Shown piece after piece: positions 9,419 through 17,664 of a stretch of DNA of 39,470 nucleotides. This DNA is from Campylobacter ureolyticus ACS-301-V-Sch3b. GTDB taxonomy: Bacteria; Campylobacterota; Campylobacteria; Campylobacterales; Campylobacteraceae. The translations under genes were made by a program, and so were the position numbers. The stretch covers positions 510,381-549,850 of the forward strand of contig NZ_KE340326.1 of NCBI RefSeq assembly GCF_000413435.1. The letters run 5' to 3'. Every line of letters begins with the position of its first letter. The stretch's first letter is position 1. The notes beneath the pieces were generated by a model that worked only from the letters and a program-made list of their open reading frames with translations, did no database searches and had not been told where the DNA came from.

Positions 9419-11619
9419 TTAATAGCCTTTAATTCTATTTCTTTATATCTTGTCTTAAAACCAAATTCTAAATTTTCATCATAAAATGGAAGATAAGCCC
9501 CATCAATTTCATCATCTTTTTTTACTTTTACTTTTTCATTGTCCACCCAAACTAAATCTCCTTCTTTTAGGTCAAATTTTTGCATAAAATCAGCTCCTGC
9601 GTAAAGAAAAACTTCACTTTTTAAAAACTTGCAAGTATTTGTAAATTTACTAAAAGCTCCGATTTGATTTGCTTTGTAGATGAAATTTTCTAAATTTTCA
9701 TTTAAATTTACGATTTTAAATTCATCTGTTTTTGGGTTATAAATTTTAGGCTTTATCTCAAAACCTCTGCAATTTTGGCCGCTGTTTTTATAAAAATTAT
9801 CTAAATTTGTAATTTTTGGAGTCTCAATGCTAAGGGCTTTTGCAAGGTCACTTAAATAATAACCTTTATAATTTAGTGCTTTTTTAACCGGCACAACTCT
9901 TTTATCATAGTTTGTAAAACTTCCATTTTGTTGGGTTAGTGCAGGTGCGTCTAAATCAGAATTGAAAATACCAAATTTAAAATCACCATTTTCATTATAT
10001 CCCAAAGTTTTTCCATTTTGAAAAACATCATCTAACTTGCAGTTTAAAGCAACTCCTAAAGAGTTTGTTCGTGGTGGAATAATAAGAGTTTTAAAAGGAG
10101 TAAAGGCCTCTATCATGCCAGTTAGTTTTGCTAAATTTTCAGCATTTTTACTAAATATAAAATCCTCTCCAATAATCAAAACAAGTTCTTTTTTATCAAG
10201 AGCAAGTTTATCAAACTCATTCTCATCTAAATTTAGGATTTCGAAGTAATCAATTTTATATTTTTCAAGCCAACTAGGTAAATTTTTACCAAATTTAAAA
10301 AGAATTAATAGCAAAATCTCTATATCAAATTTTGGACTATGTTTGCAAAATAGTAAGTTTTTTGAAAAGCCCTCAACCACGCTATCTTTTATGGTGTGAA
10401 AATAAATAGCGTTTGCTTTATTTATCTTTAAAGCATTGTTTAGTTTGTATGATAAATTTGGACTATCGTGTCTTAGAAAACTACCTGTAACTACTATAAA
10501 ATCAGCATTTTTAATGTTTTGGGAATTTGCTGAAAAAAGATTTTTTCCAGAGTATTTTTCAAAATTTTTTAAGAATTTTTGATATTTTAAAGCCTCATCA
10601 TTTATTAAATTTAGTCCAAATTTATCTTTTAAATTTGATAAAATTTGCGCATCTTCGTTTGTTATAAAACTATTAAATTTGATGTTTTTGATTTCATTAT
10701 TTTTAATTAAATTGATAATTTCATTGAATTTACTCTCATTTTTATGGGCGTTTTCATTGTGAAAATCAAAGCCAAATCTTGCAGCTTTGTTTATTTCACC
10801 AAATTCATAATCATTTGTAACTCTATAAATTTTTAAATCACTATCTTCAATACCTTTTTGTTTTACTTCATAATATATTAATTCGCAATCACTTGAGTGT
10901 GGGTTTGATGAAGCTATTTTTTTTAGCTCCCACGCATTTGATGAGTAGGTAAAGTATTTTATTCCAAGTGCTCCAACTGGACAAACAGCTTCGCATTCTC
11001 CGCAGTTAGAACAACTTTTATCTTGCTCAATCAAACTTTTTTGAAATTTATTCCAAACTGCGTAAGCGTCTTTTTGCATACTCTCTTTTAGTTCTTTTGG
11101 TGGCATATCTGCGTTTCTTGGAGTTGTTTTTAATGCGTTTTCGCCTATTTTATCCTTGCATACTGTAATGCATCTTTCACAAACTATGCACAAGCTTGAA
11201 TCATAATCGATAAATTCACTAAAGTTTTTAATGGGCTTGTGGGTTTCTTTAATTGCATAATTTACCTCATCAACTCCAAGCATTAAAGTATAGTTTTGAA
11301 GTTCACACTCTCCGCTTTGATCGCAAACTCCGCATTCCAAAGGGTGGTTAATAAGATAAGTTTTCATTATCTGTTTTCTTGCCTCATGAAGCTCGGGTGA
11401 GTTTGTTATAACGCTTTGTCCATCTTTTGCTTTAGCATTGCAACTATAAACGATTTTTCCATCAGCTTCCACCATACAAAGCCTGCAAGCAAGAGTTGGT
11501 GAACAGCAACTTACATAGCAAATCGCAGGTATAAAAATATCATTTTCTCGTGCGACTTTTAGTATGCTCTTGCCATCAACAAACTCGCAAATTTGTCCGT
11601 TTATAGTTATCTTACCCAT
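9412..11619 (-). CDS. nuoG: Complex I Fe-S subunit G with an additional 4Fe-4S motif
   Basis: A 735-residue peripheral-arm subunit. The ferredoxin-like start has [2Fe-2S] ligands Cys34, Cys45, Cys48 and Cys60. His92, Cys96, Cys99 and Cys105 form the HxxxC cluster (N5). Next come Cys144/147/150/154 and Cys203/206/209/213, the second set being a complete CxxCxxCxxxCP motif that E. coli NuoG lacks. The remaining ~500 residues are a molybdopterin-oxidoreductase-like domain, shorter than in E. coli NuoG (~900 in total) and poorly conserved. In Campylobacter, NuoG receives electrons without NuoE/NuoF. It overlaps nuoH by 7 bases and lies 47 bases after the NuoF-position gene. Confidence 0.93.
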   Translation of the reverse strand: MGKITINGQICEFVDGKSILKVARENDIFIPAICYVSCCSPTLACRLCMVEADGKIVYSCNAKAKDGQSVITNSPELHEARKQIMKTYLINHPLECGVCDQSGECELQNYTLMLGVDEVNYAIKETHKPIKNFSEFIDYDSSLCIVCERCITVCKDKIGENALKTTPRNADMPPKELKESMQKDAYAVWNKFQKSLIEQDKSCSNCGECEAVCPVGALGIKYFTYSSNAWELKKIASSNPHSSDCELIYYEVKQKGIEDSDLKIYRVTNDYEFGEINKAARFGFDFHNENAHKNESKFNEIINLIKNNEIKNIKFNSFITNEDAQILSNLKDKFGLNLINDEALKYQKFLKNFEKYSGKNLFSANSQNIKNADFIVVTGSFLRHDSPNLSYKLNNALKINKANAIYFHTIKDSVVEGFSKNLLFCKHSPKFDIEILLLILFKFGKNLPSWLEKYKIDYFEILNLDENEFDKLALDKKELVLIIGEDFIFSKNAENLAKLTGMIEAFTPFKTLIIPPRTNSLGVALNCKLDDVFQNGKTLGYNENGDFKFGIFNSDLDAPALTQQNGSFTNYDKRVVPVKKALNYKGYYLSDLAKALSIETPKITNLDNFYKNSGQNCRGFEIKPKIYNPKTDEFKIVNLNENLENFIYKANQIGAFSKFTNTCKFLKSEVFLYAGADFMQKFDLKEGDLVWVDNEKVKVKKDDEIDGAYLPFYDENLEFGFKTRYKEIELKAIKC

Positions 11620-11666
11620 TTAAAACCTTTGTTTTTTTAAGTTTTAGCATTTAAAAACTTACCATT

Positions 11667-12353
11667 TTATGCCTTATGAGTTTTTACAACTTCAAAAGCA
11701 TAGTTGTCAAGGTTTTTTACACCTAAAAATGCTATCGTGCCTTTTAAATTTTTATCAAATTTAAAAGTTTTTGTAATGTTTAAATTTTTTGATTTTATGG
11801 TTACAAGTTCACCGTCTTTAACTTTTGCAACTATTTTAAAGTAATTTCCACCTTTAAACTCATTATCTTTTGTGTGCTTATAAACAACTGCACCATCAAA
11901 GCTATCAAGCTCTTTTAATTCACCTAAATTTGCACTATTGAAATCTAGTTTATTTCCAGCTGAGTTAATAACTTTAAGATTAAAATTTGAAGATATTAGA
12001 TTTAGAAGTGCTTTGATATTGTCTTTATCTTTGTGGAAATTTAACATATTTTCATCGGCTATTATCAAATCAGCGTCTTTTAAAAATTCTATAATTTCTT
12101 CAATTTCCTCTTCGCCAACACTACTTTCTCCACTTAAAAACCCAATATCTTCATTTTCTAAATCTTTACAAATTTCAGAAGCTATCATCATTAAAACATA
12201 CGCTTCGCTTGAAATTTCACACTTTACAAAGATATTGTTTTGTAGTTTTTCATCTTCCATAGGACTAAGAGTTAAAAAACTTGCATTATGAAATTTTGCC
12301 GCTAAGTCAGGGTTTTGAAAACTTAAATTTGGTGTTATATTAAAAATTTTCAT
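11667..12353 (-). CDS. NuoF-position protein of Campylobacter complex I (Cj1574c-like)
   Basis: A 228-residue acidic protein of unknown fold sitting where nuoF would be. It has no FMN- or NADH-binding glycine motif and no cysteine cluster, so it is not a diaphorase. In Campylobacter jejuni the corresponding protein (Cj1574c) is needed for a complex I that accepts electrons from flavodoxin. I place the start at 12353, because this ATG overlaps the previous stop as ATGA and follows AAGGAAG. A start ten codons further upstream would run deeper into the previous gene and has no ribosome site. Confidence 0.8.
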   Translation of the reverse strand: MKIFNITPNLSFQNPDLAAKFHNASFLTLSPMEDEKLQNNIFVKCEISSEAYVLMMIASEICKDLENEDIGFLSGESSVGEEEIEEIIEFLKDADLIIADENMLNFHKDKDNIKALLNLISSNFNLKVINSAGNKLDFNSANLGELKELDSFDGAVVYKHTKDNEFKGGNYFKIVAKVKDGELVTIKSKNLNITKTFKFDKNLKGTIAFLGVKNLDNYAFEVVKTHKA

Positions 12354-12580
12354 ATTCTTCCTTTTTTTACTGTGATTATCCAATCACTTCTATTAAATTT
12401 TATTGAGTTTAAAAGTGTAGAGTTTAGGCCATTTATTAAATTCGCACTTTTTTCTACGCTTGAAAAATCCCCTATTTCAAAGATAAACTGACTTACTTCA
12501 CCATTTTGGCTTGATTTTACAAGTTCGCCCATTCTTGTTAAAAAGTTAGCTTTTAAATGCCTTAAATCATATCTTTTCAT
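12350..12580 (-). CDS. NuoE-position small protein of Campylobacter complex I (Cj1575c-like)
   Basis: A 76-residue protein (MKRYDLRHLK at the N terminus) at the nuoE position. It lacks the four cysteines of the thioredoxin-like [2Fe-2S] NuoE, so it cannot carry that cluster. Its place between nuoD and the NuoF-position gene, with overlaps or zero spacing on both sides, makes it the counterpart of Cj1575c. Its role is inferred to be structural or in electron-donor docking. Confidence 0.8.
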   Translation of the reverse strand: MKRYDLRHLKANFLTRMGELVKSSQNGEVSQFIFEIGDFSSVEKSANLINGLNSTLLNSIKFNRSDWIITVKKGRI

Positions 12581-13803
12581 TATCTATCAACTTCACCTAA
12601 AATTATATTTGTACTGCAAATTATAGCTGGAATATCTGCTATATATCCACCAACTAAGAGATCTTCATAAATTGCACAATGCCAAAAAGATGGCGCTCTT
12701 ATTTTGAGTCTATAAGGCATATTTTCTCCAGTTGAATATATATAAAAGCCAAGTTCTCCTTTATTAGCCTCTGTTGGGAAATAAATTTCACCAACTGGTG
12801 GTTTTATACCTTGAGTTACTAGGACAAAATGTTTCATTAAAGAGTAATTTTGCGTCATAATCTCTTCTTTTGTTGGACTTACAAACTCACTTTTTGCTAA
12901 AATTTGCGTATCGCTTTCAAGGTATAGTTTTGCACATTGTCTTAAAATTTTAACACTTTCTTTTATTTCGGCAATATAGCATTTATATCTTGCGTAGCAA
13001 TCTCCCTCGTCTGAATATGGCACATCAAACTCAAGCTCATCATAAATTAAATAAGGCTCTTCTTTTCTAATATCATATTTTACTCCGCTTGCTCTAAGCA
13101 TAACTCCACTACATGCATAACCTAGTGCCAACTCTTTTTTTATAACACCAACGCCTTGCATTCTTAAAAGCCAAATTCTATTATTATTAAGCAAGGTTTC
13201 ATAATCTCTTAGACCGTTTAAGATTTTGTTGCAAACATCGTAAAGATCATCTAAAAAGCCATCATAAAGGTCTAAAAAAACTCCTCCTATTTTTATGGAG
13301 TTTTGAGTAAGTCTTGCACCGCAATATTTTTCTAATAAGTCTAATACAAATTCTCTTTCTCTAAAAGCATATAAAAAAACTGTCATTGCTCCAACATCTA
13401 GGGCTTGAGTACCAACATATAAAAGATGAGCTTGTATTCTGTTTAGCTCTAAAATTATAGTTCTTATAATTTGAGCCCTTCTTGGAACTTCGATACCACA
13501 AAGTTTTTCAACTGCACCACAAAATCCATAGTTATTTCCACTTGCAGCTGTATAGTCAATCCTATCAGTTACTGGAACAAATTCGTTATAAAGAGCATTT
13601 TCAGCCATTTTTTCCATACCTCTGTGCATGTATCCAATCCCAGGACTTGCTTTTATCACTTTTTCGCCATCGAGTTCAAGCATAAGTCTTAGTTGGCCAT
13701 GAGCTGCTGGGTGTTGAGGTCCAAAATTTAAAATCATATTTGAGTTTTGTTTTGTAAATTCTATATTTTCAAAAAATGGTTTTAACTTGGTAGGATTTTG
13801 CAT
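12580..13803 (-). CDS. nuoD: Complex I subunit D (49-kDa type)
   Basis: A 407-residue subunit that forms the quinone site with NuoB and is related to the large subunit of NiFe hydrogenases. Motifs are NFGPQHPAAHGQLRLML, GYMHRGMEK and the family C terminus ending with EVDR. It lies two bases after nuoC. C and D are separate genes here, not fused as in E. coli. Confidence 0.97.
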   Translation of the reverse strand: MQNPTKLKPFFENIEFTKQNSNMILNFGPQHPAAHGQLRLMLELDGEKVIKASPGIGYMHRGMEKMAENALYNEFVPVTDRIDYTAASGNNYGFCGAVEKLCGIEVPRRAQIIRTIILELNRIQAHLLYVGTQALDVGAMTVFLYAFREREFVLDLLEKYCGARLTQNSIKIGGVFLDLYDGFLDDLYDVCNKILNGLRDYETLLNNNRIWLLRMQGVGVIKKELALGYACSGVMLRASGVKYDIRKEEPYLIYDELEFDVPYSDEGDCYARYKCYIAEIKESVKILRQCAKLYLESDTQILAKSEFVSPTKEEIMTQNYSLMKHFVLVTQGIKPPVGEIYFPTEANKGELGFYIYSTGENMPYRLKIRAPSFWHCAIYEDLLVGGYIADIPAIICSTNIILGEVDR

Positions 13804-13805
13804 TG

Positions 13806-14546
13806 CTATCTTCTTTTTTTAATTGTTTTAAATTTTTGTCTTTTTGCTTTTTTAACAAGCAAAACTCCGCCATCTTCTTGATATTCTTGCACGGATACTT
13901 TATCGCTTGGTGGCTTGCCATATTCGCTTTCATGGTAAAGTTTTGCAAAATTAAAGTAGTCTTTACTATCAACAAAAGCACTATCTCTATTTTCTTCTTT
14001 AAATTTATCTCTATTTTCTTTGCCAAAAATTTTATCTATTTCATACCATTTTGCTTTTTCATCACCTTGTAAAGGATATGTTTTTAAAAGTGGATATCCA
14101 AACCAATCATCTGGCATTAAAATTCTTTTTAAATTTGGATGATTTTTAATCAGCACTCCAAACATATCATAAAGTTCTCTTTCGCTCCAATTCGCACTTT
14201 TAAAAAGTTTTGTAACACTTTGTAAAAACTCACCACTTTTTACAAAGCATTTTACTCTCATTCTTTTTTTAAGTTTTGTGCTTAAAAGCTGATAAAAAAC
14301 GCAAATTGCCTCTTTTTCATCTATAAAATCAATTCCACTAAGTTCGCTTAAAATATCATATCCAAACTCTTTTAAAGACTTTAAGATTTCAAAATTATCA
14401 TTGCTGTTTATAAAAATAACTAAATTATCAAACTCTATATATGACTCTTTTATTTCAAATTTCTCAAGCACTTTTAATTCTGCTTCAAATTCTGAGTCAA
14501 TAACTTCAAATTTATCGCTTTGTTTTGGAATTTCAAATCTCATCAA
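13806..14546 (-). CDS. nuoC: Complex I subunit C (30-kDa type)
   Basis: A 246-residue peripheral-arm subunit. The conserved block [20 protein letters not shown] is followed by [15 protein letters not shown], the standard NuoC signature. A lysine/arginine-rich tail ([12 protein letters not shown]) closes the protein. It overlaps nuoB by 4 bases. Confidence 0.96.
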   Translation of the reverse strand: MMRFEIPKQSDKFEVIDSEFEAELKVLEKFEIKESYIEFDNLVIFINSNDNFEILKSLKEFGYDILSELSGIDFIDEKEAICVFYQLLSTKLKKRMRVKCFVKSGEFLQSVTKLFKSANWSERELYDMFGVLIKNHPNLKRILMPDDWFGYPLLKTYPLQGDEKAKWYEIDKIFGKENRDKFKEENRDSAFVDSKDYFNFAKLYHESEYGKPPSDKVSVQEYQEDGGVLLVKKAKRQKFKTIKKRR

Positions 14547-15046
14547 ACAAGCCTTTTTGGTTTTTGACTTCTATTTGCACTTTGTTTTCTAATCTTTTTT
14601 TGAAGTATCATAAGTGCGTATTGAAGTGTTTCTGGGCGTGGTGCACATCCTGGTATATAAATATCAACAGGTATTATCCTATCACATCCTTGAACGGTTG
14701 AATAGGTGTTAAACATGCCACCTGTGTTTGCACAACTTCCCATACTAATTACCCATTTGGGCTCTGGCATCGCATCGTAAAGTCTTCTTGTAAATTCAGC
14801 GTGTTTTTTTGTTAAAGTTCCTGCAATTATCATAACTTCGGATTGTTTTATACTAGCTCTAAAAATAACACCAAATCTATCAAAGTCAAATCTTCCAGCG
14901 CCTGTTGCCATCATCTCTATCGCACAACATGCAAGTCCGTAGTTTGCAGCCCAAAGGCTATTGCTTCTACCCCAATTAACAATTTTATCAATTGTTGTTA
15001 GGATAACTGGAGCACCGTTATTTTGTGCGTAATTTATCTTATCCAA
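14543..15046 (-). CDS. nuoB: Complex I subunit B (cluster N2)
   Basis: Carries the terminal [4Fe-4S] cluster N2 that reduces quinone. The 167-residue protein shows the tandem cysteines in [14 protein letters not shown], then [11 protein letters not shown] and PGCAPRPE, which together are the four N2 ligands. It overlaps nuoA by 13 bases and nuoC by 4. Confidence 0.97.
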   Translation of the reverse strand: MDKINYAQNNGAPVILTTIDKIVNWGRSNSLWAANYGLACCAIEMMATGAGRFDFDRFGVIFRASIKQSEVMIIAGTLTKKHAEFTRRLYDAMPEPKWVISMGSCANTGGMFNTYSTVQGCDRIIPVDIYIPGCAPRPETLQYALMILQKKIRKQSANRSQKPKRLV

Positions 15047-15417
15047 TCCAAAGCTCCTTTATGCCAGGCATAAACAAATCCTATAGCTAAAAATGCTAAA
15101 AATAAAATCATCTCAATTAGCCCAAAAATTCCTAAAATTTTGAAATTTACAGCCCAAGGAAACATAAAGATAATTTCTACATCAAATAAAATAAAAAGCA
15201 CGGCTATTAGATAAAAATTTGAGTTTATGCGATTTGGTTGAATTACTGACGCAGGGCCTGATTCATAAATCGCATTTTTTAACAACTCATCATTTTTATT
15301 TGCAAATTTGTTACCAAGATAGGCAGATAACTCAGTTATAAGACCAAAAATAACAAATGATAAAATAAGCATTATAAAAGCACCAAAATATGGGTGAGCA
15401 AAATATATGTGCGACAT
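15034..15417 (-). CDS. nuoA: Complex I subunit A
   Basis: A 127-residue membrane subunit with three helices. The [20 protein letters not shown] segment is the classic NuoA signature. I chose the ATG at 15417 rather than in-frame ATGs 12 and 30 bases upstream, because GAGG lies 7 bases before it and [14 protein letters not shown] matches the usual NuoA N terminus. It is the first gene of the nuo operon; the promoter candidate is at 15447-15452. Confidence 0.94.
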   Translation of the reverse strand: MSHIYFAHPYFGAFIMLILSFVIFGLITELSAYLGNKFANKNDELLKNAIYESGPASVIQPNRINSNFYLIAVLFILFDVEIIFMFPWAVNFKILGIFGLIEMILFLAFLAIGFVYAWHKGALDWIR

Positions 15418-15446
15418 AAACAACCTCATTACATAAAAATCTTTCA

Positions 15447-15452
15447 ATTATA
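15447..15452 (-). promoter_or_regulatory. Predicted -10 of the nuo operon
   Basis: TATAAT on the minus strand, 30 bases before the chosen nuoA start, in the 154-base gap between the divergent nuo operon and the lipoprotein gene. No convincing -35 is seen, which is usual for Campylobacter sigma-70 promoters. If it is real, the transcript starts very close to the upstream in-frame ATGs, which supports the shorter nuoA. Confidence 0.5.
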
Positions 15453-15528
15453 ATGAATTTAAACTTTAAACGGAATAAATTTATAATTTTAAGGCTATTT
15501 TTAAGCCACACATAAATTTATAAAAATA

Positions 15529-15537
15529 TGCTAAAAT
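15529..15537 (+). promoter_or_regulatory. Extended -10 for the lipoprotein-surE genes (TGCTAAAAT)
   Basis: TGnTAAAAT lies 34 bases before the lipoprotein ATG and is followed by AGGA at 15561-15564. It probably drives the lipoprotein, surE and ThiF-family genes, which are all on the plus strand with gaps of 12 and 3 bases. Confidence 0.5.
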
Positions 15538-15571
15538 TAAGTCTATATTTTTTAAACAAAAGGAAAAAATT

Positions 15572-16189
15572 ATGAAAAAACTAGCTATTTCACTACTTAT
15601 TTTATCTGGATTTTTTACTGGATGCTCACAAACTGCTGAATATAATAAAAATCTTGAAGTAAAGGACACATCTCATAATATCGCTGTTAAAAAACCACTA
15701 CAAAAAACATATATTTATATGGATGCTTCAGCACTTGGTTCGCAAAGTATCAAATCAAGCACATCTTTAGGTGAGGACAATTTAAAGATAGATATTGGAG
15801 AGTTTGTAAAAAACGAGAGCCTAAATTTCTTCAAAAGAGCTTTTTCAAATTTAGAATTTAGCACAAATAAAGAAATTTTAAGTTCAAACGATCTTATAGT
15901 AATGCCTGAAATTTATAGATTTGGTTATGGGTTTTATAGCGCTGATGGGTTTAATGTAGATTCAAAGCCTTTTGTAAACTATACTTTAAATTTAAAAATT
16001 TATAAAAATGGAATGGAAATTTATAATAAAGTCATAAGTAAATCGGATAGAATTTATGGTGAAAAAACATTTTTTGGTATGGGAAATACCAGCTACGCTC
16101 AAATCGGACCGATTTTTCAAAAAGCTTTAGCTAATGATTATAACAATAATGCCGTTGATATACTAAAAGCTATTAATTTGGCAAATTAA
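15572..16189 (+). CDS. Lipoprotein of unknown function
   Basis: A 205-residue protein with a clear lipoprotein signal: KK at the start, a hydrophobic run, then FTGC with lipid-acceptor Cys18. The rest is a soluble domain rich in alternating polar/hydrophobic segments and asparagines, with no motif I can assign. A remote likeness to small envelope-linked auxiliary lipoproteins is possible but not shown. It is transcribed divergently from nuo and lies 12 bases before surE. It is presumably anchored at the outer membrane, since residue +2 is Ser, not Asp. Confidence 0.75.
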   Translation: MKKLAISLLILSGFFTGCSQTAEYNKNLEVKDTSHNIAVKKPLQKTYIYMDASALGSQSIKSSTSLGEDNLKIDIGEFVKNESLNFFKRAFSNLEFSTNKEILSSNDLIVMPEIYRFGYGFYSADGFNVDSKPFVNYTLNLKIYKNGMEIYNKVISKSDRIYGEKTFFGMGNTSYAQIGPIFQKALANDYNNNAVDILKAINLAN

Positions 16190-16201
16190 ACGGAGTAAAT
16201 T

Positions 16202-16978
16202 TTGAAAGAAATTTTAATAACAAATGATGATGGTTTTGAGGCAAAGGGGCTTTTAGAGCTTGCAAAGACTTTAAAAAGCGTTGCAAAAGTTACAGTTGTT
16301 GCACCAAGCGAGGAAAAATCAGCTTGTGCGCATTCTCTAACTTTAACAAAACCACTTAGGTTAATTGAACTAGCTCCAAATTTTTATAAGCTTGATGATG
16401 GAACACCAGCTGATTGCGTTCTTTTAGGACTTTTTTCGCTTTTTAAGGACAAAATGCCAGATTTAATAATAAGTGGCATAAATCATGGTGGAAATTTAGC
16501 TGAAGATATAACTTACTCAGGAACTTGCGGTGGGGCTATGGAGGGTGTTTTACAAGGCATTCCATCACTTGCTGTATCGCAGTTTTATGATGGTGATAGT
16601 ATGGAAAAATACGGTTTTGATTTAGCATGTGAAGTAACTCTTAAAATAGTAAAAAAAATTTTTGAAAAAAACTATCCACTTCCAAGAAAAAAACTTTTAA
16701 ATTTAAATATTCCAGCTGTTCCAAAAGAAAATTATAATGGCTTAAAAGTAGTTCCTGCTGGTGAAAAAGAGTATTATTTAGATGCAAAAAGATGTGAAAA
16801 TCCACGCGGGGTTGAGTATTATTGGCTTGGAAAAATGCAAATGAATTTTGATAGAAATAAAAATTTAAATAGCGACTTGGGTGCGGTTTTAGATGGATTT
16901 GCAAGTCTAACTCCAATAACTTTAAATTTAACCGAAGAAAAAGAAATTTCAAATTTAAAAGAGTGGATAAAAGGTTAG
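16202..16978 (+). CDS. surE: 5'/3'-nucleotidase SurE
   Basis: A metal-dependent phosphatase acting on nucleoside monophosphates. The 258-residue product has the N-terminal ITNDDGFEAKG motif (metal ligands Asp9, Asp10), APSEEKSACAHSLT with the metal-binding serine, and ISGINHGGN with the metal-binding asparagine. The start is TTG, preceded by CGGAG. Three bases separate it from the ThiF-family gene, the same order as surE and its partner in C. jejuni. Confidence 0.96.
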   Translation: MKEILITNDDGFEAKGLLELAKTLKSVAKVTVVAPSEEKSACAHSLTLTKPLRLIELAPNFYKLDDGTPADCVLLGLFSLFKDKMPDLIISGINHGGNLAEDITYSGTCGGAMEGVLQGIPSLAVSQFYDGDSMEKYGFDLACEVTLKIVKKIFEKNYPLPRKKLLNLNIPAVPKENYNGLKVVPAGEKEYYLDAKRCENPRGVEYYWLGKMQMNFDRNKNLNSDLGAVLDGFASLTPITLNLTEEKEISNLKEWIKG

Positions 16979-16981
16979 CTT

Positions 16982-17650
16982 GTGATTGAAAATGATGATA
17001 AATTTACAAGGATAAAGTGGCTTTTTGGTAAAGATGGTTTTGAAAAACTTCAAAATGCAAAGGTCTTAATTTGCGGCGCTGGTGGAGTTGGAGGAGCTTG
17101 CACAGAAGTCTTAGCAAGAAGTGGAGTAGGGAATTTAGCCATTATTGATAAAGATATTTTTGAGATAACTAATCAAAATCGCCAGATAGGAAGTGAGTTT
17201 TTAGGCGAAAAAAAAGTAGATGTTTTTGCTAGGAAATTTGAGTGTGTAACGCCTATTTTCGCTAGGATTGATGATGATTTTTTACAAAATTTTGATTTTA
17301 GTAAGTTTGATTTCGTAGTTGATGCTATAGATGATATCCCTGCAAAAGTAGCTTTGGCAAATAAAGTTTTTAGCCTTAATAATGTAAATTTTATAAGCTC
17401 AATGGGTGGTGCAAAACGCATAAATCCTGCATTAGTAGAATTAACAAGCATTTGGAAGACAACAAATGATGCTCTTGCTAAAAAATTTCGCTATGAGCTT
17501 AGAAAAAGCGGATTTAATTGTGATTTTATGGTAGTTTATTCAAAAGAAGAGCCAGTTTGTGAGAATTTAGGAAGTTTTATGGGTGTAACTGCAACTTTTG
17601 GAAATTTCCTTGCAAGTTATGTGGTAAAAAAATTGATAGAAAAAGAGTAA
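16982..17650 (+). CDS. ThiF/MoeB-family enzyme, TcdA-like
   Basis: Member of the E1-like adenylating family; best fit is tRNA threonylcarbamoyladenosine dehydratase, which cyclises t6A37 in tRNA to ct6A. The 222-residue protein begins with FTRIKWLFG, as in TcdA (RFxRxxxLFG). It then has the nucleotide-binding GAGGVGGACTEVLARSGVG (residues 32-50), the IIDKD acidic loop (54-58) and TNQNRQIG (63-70). The sequence is shorter than E. coli TcdA (~268). The start is GTG. The subfamily is likely but not certain; a thiamine or molybdopterin role is less favoured because no partner genes are nearby. Confidence 0.75.
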   Translation: MIENDDKFTRIKWLFGKDGFEKLQNAKVLICGAGGVGGACTEVLARSGVGNLAIIDKDIFEITNQNRQIGSEFLGEKKVDVFARKFECVTPIFARIDDDFLQNFDFSKFDFVVDAIDDIPAKVALANKVFSLNNVNFISSMGGAKRINPALVELTSIWKTTNDALAKKFRYELRKSGFNCDFMVVYSKEEPVCENLGSFMGVTATFGNFLASYVVKKLIEKE

Positions 17651-17664
17651 AATTATTTTTTGCC

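Noticed and set aside
11938..12291. 117-codon open frame opposite the NuoF-position gene
   Set aside because: Ser/Ile-rich composition is what an antisense reading of this AT-rich gene gives; there is no start signal or family motif.
13803..14072. Open frame opposite nuoC
   Set aside because: It lies wholly antisense to the conserved C-terminal part of nuoC, has low-complexity Phe-rich translation and no ribosome site; it is a shadow of nuoC.
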